DNA of 64,000 nucleotides, taken from Tridacna crocea. Lineage: Eukaryota; Mollusca; Bivalvia; Cardiida; Cardiidae. Location of the stretch: assembly GCA_943736015.1 (NCBI GenBank), contig OX031057.1, forward strand, positions 52,653,001 to 52,717,000. Reading direction: 5' to 3'. The position numbers and the translations under genes are program-made. The notes under the pieces were generated by a model, which saw nothing but the letters and a program-made list of their open reading frames with translations, had not been told where the DNA came from and did not search any database. Positions 41,785 through 53,441 of this stretch are shown here, in pieces; within the stretch, counting starts at the first letter, position 1, and each line of letters starts with the position of its first letter.

Positions 41785-42123
41785 GGTAGTGGATCCGTAA
41801 TGGAAAACAGCTATTTTGTAATGAAATATTATCCTGTAATACTTGCTATTATTAAAATGAAAATTACTTTACTTCTTTAACCGAGCCACTTAGAAGTATC
41901 ATTTATAAATCTAAAACCAGTATATTCTCATTACCAAGGGAGATAATAACTACCTCCCTTTTCTGAAAACTAACAAATCTATCGACAAACAATTTCAAGA
42001 TAGACATCAAAGGAGTTTCTGGTCGGTTAAAAATGTGCAAAATCTGTACAAGTTCTTATTAATTTTAACAATTATCTAGGAATTTTATTCCATAGTGCAC
42101 TAGAAGCATTAGGGGCTACTACC
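41785..42123 (+). mobile_element. F element abutting B
   Basis: GGTAGTGGATCCGTAATGG at the left, GGGGCTACTACC at the right. Interior GGGAGATAATAACTACCTCC. The joint with B reads TGAA in place of TTAA. Confidence 0.82.
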
Positions 42124-42127
42124 TGAA

Positions 42128-42349
42128 CCCTTTACCAAACAAACCCTGGTTTTCATGACCCCCCTAGGATGCAGCCTTTTCAAAACATTGCGGGAAAAGG
42201 AGAAAATGCTGGTTACCAGCATTTTCTCCTTTTCCCACACTGTTTTCTACCCTTCCAAAGCAAAGTTTTAGTTTTGAGTCACATTTATTTTGTCGCCTGC
42301 AAATGCTCCCAATTTGGACCAGACTAAGTTTTTGTCGTTTGGTACAGGG
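42128..42349 (-). mobile_element. B element
   Basis: Left end CCCTTTACCAAACAAACCC, right end GTCGTTTGGTACAGGG then TTAA 42350-42353. Hairpin AATGCTGGTTACCAGCATT. Confidence 0.85.
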
Positions 42350-42591
42350 TTAACGCGCCATGATTAAGTACACGTCACTCACGTCAAACCCATTCCGAAA
42401 ATAGAACTCCGGAACTACATTGACAACTGGGTACGTGTATAGAATTTATTTCAGCTTCTCTCATTGGCCAGACAAGCGTGACGTAACATAGTCGTGTCGG
42501 GAAACAGGCAAAGATTTGTCATGAAGGTAATTTATATTGCGTAAAACAAAACAAAAATAAACTTCAGTGAGAAATGAATTGCATCATATAA

Positions 42592-42810
42592 CCCTTTTCA
42601 TAAACGACAGATAGATCAGTCCTTTGCAAAGTGACAGTATGTTCGGGCGTGAAATTAGAAATTACTACAAACTAACTGAACCAATTTGATTGAAATAAAA
42701 ACATTTTTCGACACGGAAAAATTGCTTGTAACAAGCGATTTCTCCGTTTCCTACCATAGTTTCAAAGGGCTTATTGTATGCACATCTAAAACCAAGGGAT
42801 GAACGTTGTA
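42592..42810. mobile_element. B-like element, degraded, GCTTGTAACAAGC centre
   Basis: CCCTTTTCATAAACGACAG, hairpin GAAAAATTGCTTGTAACAAG CG and CTAAAACCAAGGGATG keep the B layout. The hairpin centre is yet another paired variant. Confidence 0.6.
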
Positions 42811-42897
42811 CCTATCTGACAGGCCACAAGCACATCCCATCGTAGTAAATTATGCAAGGAGGAAAAACACCTTCTTAGGTTTTCTGTTGTGAATTAG

Positions 42898-43012
42898 CGT
42901 TTAGGATGCTAAATGCGACTCACTGACCTTTTGCGGAAAGTGTAAATCAAGATCAGACTGCACAGAACATGCAGTCTGATCTTGGATCCAGACTGTCCGT
43001 CACAGAGGTATT
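42898..43012. mobile_element. G element
   Basis: TTTAGGATGCTAAATGCGAC then GATCAGACTGCACAGAACAT and its complement. Confidence 0.75.
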
Positions 43013-43134
43013 TTTCTCCTAAAAGAAAGTTTGAAAAAAAAAGGGACAAATTCCTCGGATTTTTATATCGGCTTGAAAGTTCCAAAATTTTAATGTTACA
43101 ATAAAGGCTAAGTGTAAACAAGGTGAGTGCTTAA

Positions 43135-43240
43135 AGGTGGGAATTTAGATTTTCCAGATTTCATCAAATTAAAAAACATATATACGTATATAAGTGAAAT
43201 TTGTATGGAAAAAAAAAACGTGATGCAAACCAGTGTAATG
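43135..43240 (+). mobile_element. E element, 5' fragment
   Basis: TTAA 43131-43134 followed by AGGTGGGAATTTAG and TTCATCAAATTAAAAAACAT. Confidence 0.7.
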
Positions 43241-43311
43241 ACGTCATATCTGACATTATAAAAATAAACGGAGTCGTCCAAATTGCAAAGGAGTAGTCCT
43301 ATCTCATTACA

Positions 43312-43500
43312 TAACTCTTTAGCAAACGACAAAATGTTTCATGTGACATGCTCATCAAAACTAGGATGCTGCGTGACTAAAATAATTAGATTGTCTTTGA
43401 AAAAAGAGAACACATTGTAGAAAAATGGAAATTAAAAAAAAAAGAAACCTGGTTAATCATACTTGATGTTGTCTAAAAAGCTTTCTTCGATAAAGGGTTA
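43312..43500 (+). mobile_element. B element, degraded
   Basis: AACTCTTTAGCAAACGACAA at the left and TCGATAAAGGGTTAG at the right. The hairpin has collapsed into an A run. Confidence 0.5.
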
Positions 43501-44538
43501 GGCCTATAAAAACTCTGGATGTTTCGTAAAAGTTTAGATTTTGAAATCACATCTTATTACTGAATGTTTACGGGTTCTGTACTCTTGCGGAGAAAAACTA
43601 TTTAATCGTATTTATCGTTGTTATATATAAAAGAAAATAACTTATTGATAGACCCAATTAATATTAAGTAGATCTAGATCTGATTAATATCGAACGACAA
43701 AATCTTATACCTGCCCAAAGTCAGAGCTTCTGCACATGTCAAAACAGTTAGATCTACGATTCGAAATACAAATTCGCATAATTTATGGAATGATAAATAT
43801 AACAGCCTTCTTTCGAGCTGTAGTTACGGTGTTTTTAAAGTAAACCGATGTTATGTTGATATTGCAGCCTATTGAGCAATGGGCATGGGATCCAGCAAAA
43901 ATTGAAGAAAAATCAAAGCGTTGAGAACGCTGAAGTAGTATTTGTCGAGGAAACCATTGCGCGGAATTAACAATTTGAAAGAAAAATATCCAAGGCCAAT
44001 CAAATGGAGTAGACTGCATTCATGGGATGAATGAGCCAAGGGACGAACAGGTTTCGGAACGAAAAAGGCTTGGACCAAGCGATCGCTACACAAATTATGT
44101 ATCATTGCGCCAATAGAAGGCTATGAGCTTGTGAAACTAGTTTAATCAAAAATTAGTATTTCCACGATCGATGGCCTCAGCAATTGTATTTTAACATGTC
44201 ATTTTCAGTTACATAATCTGAGTGTTACTGAAAAAACTCATTTGCCTGAGAAACAATGAGTATAAATGGGTTTATTTCCTTCGGCTTTGCACAAAATACG
44301 ATACATGGTCTTCAAAATTCAATATTGAATTCATAGTGGTATTGGCTTCGACAAATACCACAAAAATGAAGTGTGCAGCTTCCCACGCTTCCCTATTTAT
44401 CATACAAGTTTGAATACAATCAACTGTCTTAACTTTTAGCCTTTATTATGTTAAATAGTGAAATGAAACTTTCAAATCGATTGTAAAAAAAAAGTCCAAA
44501 CTGTGATTTTTCAAATGTGATTTTTGGGAAAAGATATC
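43501..44538. other. No supported gene; O fragment at 43787-43850
   Basis: CTTTCGAGCTGTAGTTACGG ... AAAGTAAACCG is the right half of O. A reverse open frame (43783-44105 region) overlaps this repeat and shows no domain. Confidence 0.45.
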
Positions 44539-44539
44539 T

Positions 44540-44640
44540 CCTTATCGGACAATGTAGATCAAGATCAGACTGCACATTCTGTGCTGTCTTGATCTACACT
44601 GTCCTCAGTGAGTCACGCTTATACAGCAGCCTTTTGCTTA
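44540..44640. mobile_element. G element, right arm shortened
   Basis: GTAGATCAAGATCAGACTGC ACATTC then CTTGATCTACACTGTCC; the GTGCAGTCTGAT part is reduced. Confidence 0.65.
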
Positions 44641-44733
44641 AAGTGCAATGATATGAATAAAGGTACTCAACATCGTGATTTTGGAACAGATTCAAATATT
44701 TGCCGGGATAAACCTTGTTTAATTATCTCTTAA

Positions 44734-44931
44734 CTCCTCACCAAACGACAAAATACTAGACCGATCCAAAATGAAAACACTTGCAGATGACAAAATAAAC
44801 GTAACTTTAAAATTGATATTTGTTTCCAGCAGGTAGAAAACCATGTGGGAAAAGGAGAAAATGCTGGTTACAATGTTTTCAGAAGGCTTGTATCTCAGGA
44901 TCGTGAAAGCCAGGGATTGTCTGGTAAAGGA
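44734..44931 (+). mobile_element. B element, hairpin right arm deleted (198 bp)
   Basis: TTAA at 44730-44733 and 44932-44935. GGAGAAAATGCTGGTTAC is followed directly by AATGTTTTCAG. Confidence 0.85.
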
Positions 44932-45257
44932 TTAAGGCGCATACCAAGACTCCACTCTCCTTTTAAGTCTCAGTGAAGATTAAGATCAGACTTCGTGAAA
45001 CATACAAGTCTTATCTTATCAGCAGTGTTCGTTTCTCTACGAATGAGGTATTACAACAACGGCAGAAGCTTAAAACTGCTTCTTAATGTTTTACTTTTTG
45101 AATGGAAAAAACGTCTATGATTTTAGATTTATTTAGTACTTTCAAGGTAAACGTTGGACGGCTTTCCACATTCTTTTCCCATGATTGGTTAAATTAAGGT
45201 CCTATCCAACACTTTCGATGACAAGATAACCAGTTTGTCCTTTAACGATGTCCCAGA

Positions 45258-45518
45258 ATGCGCCATGCTCTAGTAAAAGGGGGCTTAATGCATCTCCGTG
45301 ATGCATTTTACTAGGCAAGTCATGGTATATAATTATGGAACCCTTTGAATCCATTTCGTCTCGCAGCCGACTGGAGCGCATGGTAGAATTGTCCTTTGAC
45401 ATGCAGAAAATTTAACGATAGCAAAAAGGTTTGACCCATGTCAGCATGCGCGGACTGCGCATGCTGACATGGGTCAATACTTTTTGCAGATGCTTTAAGC
45501 CGCCTTTTCACACACGTT
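45258..45518. mobile_element. I element, full length
   Basis: GCCATGCTCTAGTAAAAGGG GGC at the left, GATGCTTTAAGCCGCCTTTT at the right. Hairpin CCATGTCAGCATGCGCGGAC with its complement is nearly perfect. Confidence 0.82.
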
Positions 45519-46447
45519 GTTATATAATACCAGCTCTGGCTATGTTTTGCTTCTAAGTCTTGATCGATCCAAGCAGGCAACCCAATCTATTATTGCTACC
45601 TAAATCGCTCGTGTCTCTTGAACTGTATTCATTTTCTAAAAATGACAATAGCTGCCGAAAATTAACAAAACGGATATAGATATTATTGTGAAGACGACAA
45701 TCTGTTATTGTATAGACGGTCTAAGTGTCGCTGCCAGAGAAATTAATTCTAAAACTAGCTTAAACGTTTCCAGGTCACTTTATCTTTTGTTTACCTTTTG
45801 AGTGGTTTCGAAATTCATTTTTTCTGCCAGCAAGTAAAACATGGGCCTACCACACGATAACATATTATCATTTTTCTCAATATTTTCATAGTTTTGCATG
45901 GTATCATTTAAATCTAAATTCGTTTTACCACCTCCACTGTATTTTTTTGGTAGGTATAGGACATGTAATTAGTCTGTTTGGAGCACATGATCAAAAGCAG
46001 GCGTCGATTATGCGGAATCATTTTTAAATACAAAGATATTTGTGTATTGCTTTTCTTGTATATAAGTTTGGGTCATATCCATATAAAACATTTTCAAAAA
46101 GTTCATTAAATTTTGTAGCATTTTTTGTCATGGAGTTTTTCCACTATCCCCGTGACCATGATGACGTTATTTCTGATCTCATAAAAGTAGCGACAGCACC
46201 AAGATCATTCCGATATTTAAGCGCCAAACTAGCAACACTTCCTTGAATGTTACCTCCGAGTACCTTTACGCTTACCGAGAAATACAGAAGCTAGTATCAA
46301 TATTTTTCATAGAGAAAAAAATGCTGTCCAATCAGAAAACAACTAAGTTTTCATTTTAGTATATTACAATTATTTTCCTCTCGAAAAGCATGTCATTACT
46401 CTGTGCCGAGAAAATAATAGTATTCATAGATGATATTTGTTGTTGTT
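45519..46447. other. No supported feature (930 bp)
   Basis: AT-rich. A 68-codon open frame (46040-46246) has no recognisable domain. Confidence 0.4.
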
Positions 46448-46905
46448 GGTTTTTTTTTCGGTGAAAGATCGAAATTCATTTCATCGAGTGAACACCAACG
46501 GTAATATTTTTACAAGTGGCGCAGTCAGTCGTGAAAATATTTACGATGGTGTTCACGAGATGAAAATGAAATAAATTTTTGATCTTTCACCGAAAAAAAT
46601 TTTTTTTCATTATTTCATGCTTTTAATCCTCTCTGGACGGAGCTTCATCAGAATCCAGTATGGATCTTTTCCGTTATTCCCTATGGCGTGGCCCTTCCGC
46701 ATAGCAACGCATTGCAATATTACGTAAAGCGCGAGAAATGTAAGGTAGGCCTAAATGACGTCATATTTCCAATTGGTTGTGAGGTACGCGCAATTTACCT
46801 AGGCATCATGAACATGAAAATCGGTTGTAATATCGAAAAATATTTTCACTGATATTTCTCGATATCCTACCGGAAAGCATGAAATAAATGAATTTTGTAG
46901 GAAAC
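46448..46905 (+). mobile_element. N element
   Basis: GGTGAAAGATCGAAATTCAT pairs with TTTTTGATCTTTCACCG across GTGGCGCAGTCAGTCGTG. Body GTAAAGCGCGAGAAATGTAA through TACCGGAAAGCATGAAATAA matches the reverse complement of 23597-23900. Confidence 0.75.
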
Positions 46906-47258
46906 CACTAATTTGTCAATTTTTTTTAAAGAAAACTCTGATTCATAGCAAATTAATCAAAATAAGCACTTTAAAACGAAACAGATTTTTTTAAATTCAA
47001 ATATGCACTTTAAAAACTAAATAGATTTTTTTTTTGGTTAAAAACACTTTAAAAGTTCACACGCATTCATAATCGCTTAAACCTTGGCCTAGTCCCAGCT
47101 AATGGGACAATTGTGCGGTGTAGAGGAAGATTACGACAGACGCTTTAAAGTAGCTAAACTGCTCTAAGAAAGGCGTTGAAAATATGGCTTTGACAAGTCG
47201 AAAATGTAAGCACCTACGAAAAAGAACCCGTAGACTGCTAAGCGCTACTCGTAGACAT
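46906..47258. other. No supported feature
   Basis: AT-rich with recurring CACTTTAAAA words (46971, 47002, 47045). No gene seen. Confidence 0.4.
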
Positions 47259-47259
47259 T

Positions 47260-47361
47260 TTACGGACGGTGTAGATTCAGATCGGACTGATCATTTAAGC
47301 AGCCTGATCTTAATCTGCACTGCCCGCCAAGGTTTTTGAGTCTCGCTTATGAGCTAAAGGG
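47260..47361. mobile_element. G element abutting B
   Basis: ACGGTGTAGATTCAGATCGG with CTGATCTTAATCTGCACTG. Its AAAGGG end touches the TTAA (47362-47365) of the next B. Confidence 0.65.
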
Positions 47362-47365
47362 TTAA

Positions 47366-47586
47366 CCCATTACCACACGAGAAAATTTTAGACTGGTTCA
47401 AATTGAAAGCATTTGCAGACGAAAAAATAAAGGTGACTGAAAAATTGAAATTTGTTCTGGGAAGGGTAGAAAACACTGTGGGAAAAGGAGAAAATGCTGG
47501 TTACCAGCATTTTCTCCTTTTCCCACAGTGTTTTCAAAAGGCTTCTTTCTCAGGGGCGTCAAAAGTAGGGATTGTGTGGTAATGGG
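47366..47586 (+). mobile_element. B element, 221 bp
   Basis: TTAA at 47362-47365 and 47587-47590. All arms intact, and among the least decayed copies in the window. Confidence 0.92.
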
Positions 47587-47682
47587 TTAATACGTCGTTA
47601 GTGGAACAAGTTTTCACAAGTTATGATATAAACAGTTGAAGCTCTATTTGCAACAACAGTTGCTTCTACGCTTCTACGGCCA

Positions 47683-47752
47683 ATGTAGATCAAGATCAGA
47701 CTGCACAAAATGTGCAGTATGATCTTTGATTCACACTGTCCACCTAGCTGGA
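47683..47752. mobile_element. G element
   Basis: ATGTAGATCAAGATCAGACT and GTGCAGTATGATCTTTGATT. Confidence 0.7.
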
Positions 47753-47780
47753 ATAGTCTGAACAAGAGCATCCTTTTTAA

Positions 47781-47990
47781 CCCTTATCCTGCAAAATAAC
47801 TAAAATGAAATTTTCATTTTGATAGTGAAACCCCCAAATATTGCTGTATCAAAGTTATGTCGTAGGGAATAATACCTTCCTATCGGGCGGTGTAGATCAA
47901 AGATCAGACTGCACGTTCTGTGCAGTCTGATCTTGATCTACACTGTCCGCAAAAGATCAGTGAGTCGCGCTTAGCAGCTTAAGGAATAAT
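47781..47990. mobile_element. G element, near full length
   Basis: TTAA then CCCTTATCCTGCAAAATA at the left. Core AAAGATCAGACTGCACGTTC. Right part GTGAGTCGCGCTTAGCAGCT TAAGG. Confidence 0.75.
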
Positions 47991-48090
47991 TGAGTCATAC
48001 TGTGGCAAAAGGGGGCTTAAGGCTTCTACGTTGCATGATATCAAGCAACTTATCAAAGTACTCAACCACTTTAAAAACGCAACACTATTT

Positions 48091-48351
48091 GGAGTGCAAC
48101 ACGCGAAAAGGTGCATTCGGACATTTGCGTAAAGTGTCGTCTCGGATTAGCCTGCGCAGTCCGCGCAGGCTAATCCGAGACGGCACTTTACGACTACATT
48201 AGATTTTGTGTTACAGTAGACTTGCGTAAAACAGAAAATCACATAAAATCGGAAAGTATCGTTTTGGATTAGCCTGTGCGGACTGCAAACGCTGATTAGA
48301 GACGACACTTTACGCAAATGTCCGAATGACCCTTTTCGCGTGTTGCACTCC
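48091..48351. mobile_element. H element nested in the Tc1 terminus
   Basis: 261 bp, flanked by ATTT at 48087-48090 and 48352-48355. Ends GGAGTGCAACACGCGAAAA and CGCGTGTTGCACTCC. Removing it together with one ATTT restores the Tc1 terminal repeat, as judged from the right end. Confidence 0.93.
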
Positions 48352-48622
48352 ATTTCATGAAGCATATTGCGTTTCGTTTTTGGTTACTCGTGTTTTTGTA
48401 TTAAGGCATGACTTATCAACCGCATTTTAAATAAAGAATTTAAGTAAATCACTTGCTCAGTGAAGCGTGACGCCAACTGCACAAAAAAGTGATTTGAGCA
48501 AAGAAAGGCTCGTGCTTATGAGACGCGCACGAAATTCCACTGATTTTTTTTTTTCAATTGTTTGTCGAACGATAGCCAATCTGATAAAAACATTTTAACG
48601 TTTTCGATTCGACTGTTACAAG

Positions 48623-48982
48623 ATGCCTAGACTAAGCGAAAATGAAAGGAATCGGGCATTAGGAATGGTTGAAGCCAACGTCAGCATCCGCCGTGTGGCT
48701 AGACACTTCCGCTGTCATCGATCAAGCATTACCAGACCTTTGGTCCACTTTTTGCAGATCAGTCAAGTGAATGTTATGGACTGGCCATCGCTCTCTCCGG
48801 ATCTTGCTCCGATAGAGCATCTTTGGGACGAACTTGGACGTCGAGTGTATGTATTCCAACCCCCACCAGCTAACGTGAATCAGTTGCAACGTGCACTCGC
48901 TCAGGAATGGCAACGCATACCTCAACAAAAATTCGGACTGTCATCCTGTCAATGCGAAGAGGTGGTGCCAGGCTTGCATTAA
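48623..48982 (+). pseudogene. Tc1-like transposase, internally deleted and frameshifted
   Basis: Residues 1-38 (MPRLSENERNRALGMVEANV, RRVARHFRCHRSSITR) are the first helix-turn-helix of a Tc1 transposase. The frame then jumps to the C-terminal catalytic end, with VNVMDWPSLSPDLAPIEHLW giving the third acidic position of the DDE/D triad. The second DNA-binding helix set and the first two catalytic aspartates are missing. A full Tc1 transposase is about 340 residues; this frame has 119. After IPQQK the frame shifts by one base: the usual ILSMRR tail is readable in another frame near 48935-48965. It cannot be catalytically active, though the terminal repeats are intact. Confidence 0.9.
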
Positions 48983-49202
48983 CGCACTTGGAGGACATAC
49001 GCGCAACTGAGAAATTTGAAAACTTGTTGCATTGAAGACAATCTTGCACATGCGCAAAGGCTTCGTGCAAACAGGCTAAATTGGATCGCTCTGAACACCT
49101 CGTTTGTGTACGAGTTTATTCTTTGAAATGAATGATATTGCTCAATAAATGACCGGCAATATGTTTTATGAAACAGTGTTGCGTTTTTAAAGTGGTTGAG
49201 TA

Positions 49203-49668
49203 TATTATACGTCCCTAATAGAGATTTGCGGCCAAGAACGAAGATGAAGAACGGACGTCGAGGTTCGGTGTACAATGAGGGGTTGTCTCAAAGCTGTCAA
49301 GTATTTTATATGCAAGGCCAAGCAAAATAAAATGGTTGTCTGTCTGACAACTCAAACAACTTATCGATGAAATATTCATTTTCAGTGCATTTTTCACTAG
49401 CGGAGTTTTAACTTATTCCGAGAATTTATATCAATTTTAGAATCGTTTTGTGATGAAATTATTGCACGATACTTAGCTGGTTATTTCAAAGTAATTTAGA
49501 TAAAGGTTTGCTTCTTTGACGAGCTGTGACTGACAAGAAACATCACCATCGAAAGATACATTATGATTAGCAATATTTTATCCCAGGTTACAGCACTCCC
49601 TCCTTGTCTAATGGCCGATTCCGACCTAGATGGAGGCTCTGCAACTATTGGTCTACAAAAAAAGACCT
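49203..49668. other. No supported feature
   Basis: Unassigned. No repeat family or gene recognised. Confidence 0.4.
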
Positions 49669-49908
49669 GGGCCCGTATTCACCAATCATTCTTAAGAACA
49701 TTCTTAGTCTTATTCTACATAATTTTGTCAATGTGAAAGTAACAGAACTTTTGAGTTGATAAACTATTTGGTTTAGCCAATCAGAAGTTCTGGTTCTGAT
49801 TTGCTAAACCATTTGGTTTAGCCATTCAGAAGTTCTGTTACATTCACAGTCCGAAAATTTTGAAGATCACGACAAAGAACGTTCTTAAGAATGGTTGGTG
49901 AATACGGT
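49669..49908. mobile_element. M element with duplicated hairpin arms
   Basis: Ends GGGCCCGTATTCACCAATCA and TGGTTGGTGAATACGGTGC. TTTGGTTTAGCCAATCAGAA and TTTGGTTTAGCCATTCAGAA flank TTCTGATTTGCTAAACC, so one arm is present twice. Confidence 0.8.
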
Positions 49909-51205
49909 GCCTGCGGTCTTTTCACGAACGGTAAACCCGAACGAGTTACAGGCGTGACGTTCGCCCAGTATTAGCATTTTCACTGGCCTACATCCAGAGA
50001 CACGTACGCTTACTGAATTAAAACAACTACATGTACATGAAAATGTACGCAAGTATTTAATTTTCATCGCATTTTTCAATAACCTGCGAAGTCCATCTTA
50101 CATGTATAGGTATAGGGCGAGCTTAAAAGGGTTGGATGCTATTCCTTGTAAAGGGTTTACCTATTTGTGAAAACAACTCTCACGCAAGTACACTATTTGT
50201 GCCCGTCTACTGTTTTTACAGTAAAACATCATTTTTTTGAGGACTGCATCTCATTTATGTTTTACCGTTTTTTGTTTTGCTTAATTTTTAACGGTTCAAA
50301 GACTTGCACGCACTTGTGTTTACACGTTTTCTTTTCCTTGACAAAGCATGAAACCCAGTCAAAAGTTGGCTCAAATTATGTGGTATCAGTCTCACTCGAT
50401 TAATTAATTCTTCATTTCCTCCATAATTGAAGATTACAAACAAATCAAAGACATTTATACATTCTGTATTAAAAAAAAAAACAAAAAAACTGGTTCATCG
50501 AGTAAGAATAATATAGCATACAAAACTAATAAGCTCCAAAGTATTGTTGTAGACTATTTTTTTTCTGTCAAAGGGACACGGCATCTTTAAGATTACCACC
50601 CTATGATAGTGACAAAAATGCATTCGAGCTACGTTTGGGCGAACAAAATTCATTGCAAAATCAATTAAAATCAAACCATGGAAGAAGACCTTTGATTCTA
50701 AGCGTCAGGTGGTTTCGTACACATATTTCAACAGAAGTGATATAAAACATGAAGTCATGTCGAAAATAAGATTGAGGCCAAATCTTTGAGAACACCATGT
50801 AAGAAAACACTGGACAAACAATTTTAGACTTCAAAGATTTGTATAAAAGTGACCAAATTAACATTTAATTTAAGGTATACATAGAACCATATATTATTTG
50901 TTGGGCCTCAAAAAAGAATTTGGGCCTCATATTGAACTAAAGTGAGATGCTTAAATCATGCAACTGATCAGTTATATTTGCTGTTCTGGTCACTGTGCGA
51001 AACCCTTAGGAATGGGTTTAACTCCAGAACGAAAAGTTAACACAAATGAAATTGGTTATACGATCTTTCTTGCCGGAGAAAAATTGTAACTATCGTTAGG
51101 AGAGTAGGTAAGGTCATTTTAAAAGAGTTTGAAAAGTTTCATAAAAATTGATCAGAATTTTTCAAGTTAAATCAAAATTAAGGCCCCCCCACCCCCTAAA
51201 CTTCC
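49909..51205. other. No supported feature (1.3 kb)
   Basis: Largest unassigned stretch. There is an A run near 50471 and a C run near 51186. Open frames at 50167-50403 (+) and 50661-50864 (-) lack recognisable domains. Confidence 0.4.
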
Positions 51206-51208
51206 AAT

Positions 51209-51288
51209 TCCAACTGCGCAGGCTGACATGGGTCGTTACTTTTCGCAAATGCATTAAGATCTCTTTTCACAGGATATTGCTCAATCTC
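51209..51288. mobile_element. I element, end fragment
   Basis: ACTGCGCAGGCTGACATGGG, CTTTTCGCAAATGCATTAAG and CTTTTCACAGGATATTGC are the right end of I. Confidence 0.65.
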
Positions 51289-51424
51289 ACTAGGATTACT
51301 TCGATCTAGTTTCAAGACTGTACTCGTAAGTGCCTGTTGGGTTTATCCCGCGCTGTGAGAGTAAATGACTCTCTGTGAAAGCTTCCTGGAAACTTAACAA
51401 AGTGCTGGGACCGATTTAAGTTGC

Positions 51425-51505
51425 CATCGCGGACAGTATAGATCAAGATCAGACTGCACAGAACGTGCAGTCTGATCTTGAATCTACACTGTCCGCTACT
51501 GTGTT
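51425..51505. mobile_element. G element
   Basis: GGACAGTATAGATCAAGATC paired with GATCTTGAATCTACACTGTC; the centre CACAGAACGTG is palindromic. Confidence 0.78.
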
Positions 51506-51930
51506 AAATATTCTCGACATAACAACACTGAGAATTCGGTATTCCGGTTGTTTTACGACCTTCAGATGGTGCATTGACCTTTCTCATCGGATGTTGTGAA
51601 AAGCTTACGCTCGACTGTCTCCCACACTGTGCTTAGTTAGAAAGGAGTGACGCAGTAATTTAATGTCAGCATCTTGCACTTTTCAAAAGAAAAACCATTT
51701 CCATGACTCATTTATGAAAGTGAGTATTTTTATTTCTGAGTTCAATGCAAAACTTTGTGACTAATCGCTTTCACATTCTAGGTACCTGCTTGTCAAGGAG
51801 GATAGACAGAAAATACATCGTTGTTATAAACTATCATCAAGGTGCGTGGGAAAACATGGTCTCACGACACGCCACCAAAAAAAGAACTTACGCAACGAGA
51901 TACAACTCAGAGATATTTACCAGATATTTA
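51506..51930. other. No supported feature
   Basis: Unassigned. Overlapping open frames start here and run into J. Confidence 0.35.
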
Positions 51931-51934
51931 CTAT

Positions 51935-52155
51935 TTTCTGTGCATGTCATATTCTCCGACGATCCGGCCTGTCGCATCACCCATCCCACATACTCGGGAA
52001 AGTATGGCTTATATACCCGAGTAGGTAATACCTAAGCCTGTAGAAGGCTGATTTACTAAATGGCCAATGCATACGTTAGATGCTAGCTGATCATAGCTGA
52101 ATAATTCGCAACTGATAGTGTTTTATTGGTTAAAGGTTTATTTGACATTGAAATG
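51935..52155 (+). mobile_element. J element, partial
   Basis: GTGCATGTCATATTCTCCGA, TATATACCCGAGTAGGTAAT, CTAAATGGCCAATGCATACG and AATTCGCAACTGATAGTG occur in J order. Confidence 0.7.
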
Positions 52156-52159
52156 CAAG

Positions 52160-52470
52160 GCGTTATCTGCGCTTGTCACATTCTTCGAAGATTCGACTGT
52201 CTTATGTGACGCATCACTACCAGACCCGAAAGCGGGCTGACTGTAATATTACGCTCTATGTTGAAAATAGCTTTTACGTATCAATACGTTTGAGGAGAAA
52301 TGAGACCTACTTTAGCAACAGATTTCTCTAAACTGGTGATCATAGTCGAGTAAATTGCACGAGGTAGCGTTTTATTGGGTAAAACTTTTTTTTGTTTTGA
52401 ATTCAAAGTAACGGTTGTCGCGTAGGAAAGTGGTTCGGTTCTGTACCCAGGATGCCCATATCAGATAGCA
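52160..52470 (+). mobile_element. J element, second copy with unrelated insert
   Basis: CTTGTCACATTCTTCGAAGA near 52169. Then, after about 130 bp of other sequence, GTGATCATAGTCGAGTAAAT TGCACGAGGTAGCG and GGTTCGGTTCTGTACCCAGG. Confidence 0.6.
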
Positions 52471-53437
52471 ATCTCCGAGCAGAGTTGTCGTTCGTTACCT
52501 CACATACATCTCTGCGATGGGCTAAATGACAAGAATCTTGTCAAACCGAGGAAAAGATGTTTTGTTACTGTTTAGCTGTTTCATATGTAAAATTGTAAGT
52601 TAGACAAAGGAAATATGATTCTGAATACATTATAGGTGCGTTCAAACTGATGAGTTTACCTGTATAAAATGGAACTATTTTTTTCGAGCCCCTTCACTTT
52701 TCAGAATCTTACGCCGATCTTAACAAAAATGGCTGCGCCCATGAATGATGACAACTGCTTTGACACACCGCTGGATCTAAGTTTGTACGATTAAAAATCA
52801 AGTTATCGTCCTTTAAAGATATTTAGGCTTTTCAGAAAATCCTTCTTTTGTTCATTTCCTATCACTAAGTCTGATTGGTCCCATGCTGTTTGAACAGCAC
52901 ACGAAACAATCGATATTGGTCTTTCTTTTACCGGCGTTTGTGTAGCCATTTTGAGTTATGGTCATGTGACAAAAATATGACGTAATGACGGGCTACTTTC
53001 TCAGCCCACTACAGAGGTGAATGTAATGATCCGGAGTGCAAGAGAGTGATCAGATAGATGAGTATTTATAGAATGCCATCTAGCGGAAGATAATGACGAT
53101 TGTCGATTTAAAAAGTAGTCCGGTTCCGTACCCAGAATGCACAAATTGTAGACTGTCATCTAGCTGGTGATAATGGGGTATTTTTTATTTACAATAACTG
53201 TATCTTCCATCTATATAACTAAATTTCTAATACCAGATTATTACAATTGTGAAAATTTTATTGGTAATGGTAAGAAATCGAAAACAACTACCGGGTGAAA
53301 AAAAAACATGAGTGACGGTTGAAGATTATGACGCAATCTTTGGCCATTTAAATTAGCAACCAACCTGAAAGTTGCGTGTGACTGCGTGTTGCGTCATCAT
53401 ACTAGTCCCATATTCAGGACTGTTTTCGACACTGTAA
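52471..53437. other. No gene; J end fragments at 53055-53170
   Basis: GAATGCCATCTAGCGGAAGA and AGTAGTCCGGTTCCGTACCC are J pieces. ACTGTCATCTAGCTGGTGAT follows. The rest is unassigned. Confidence 0.45.
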
Positions 53438-53441
53438 TAAT

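Larger units (their letters stand above)
48061..49200 (+). mobile_element. Tc1-like transposon relic with perfect 25-bp inverted repeats
   Basis: CTCAACCACTTTAAAAACGC at 48061 and its exact complement ending at 49200 form 25-bp perfect termini. The match continues imperfectly for about 20 bp more (TTTCATGAAGCATATTGC on the left, past the H insert). TA lies directly outside both ends (48059-48060, 49201-49202), the Tc1/mariner target. Without the H insert the element is about 875 bp and contains a deleted transposase, so it is non-autonomous. Confidence 0.92.

Noticed and set aside
22861-49908. CRISPR-like array from regularly recurring palindromes
   Set aside because: The genome is eukaryotic, the palindromes are dispersed transposon copies with target duplications, and there is no spacer-repeat periodicity.
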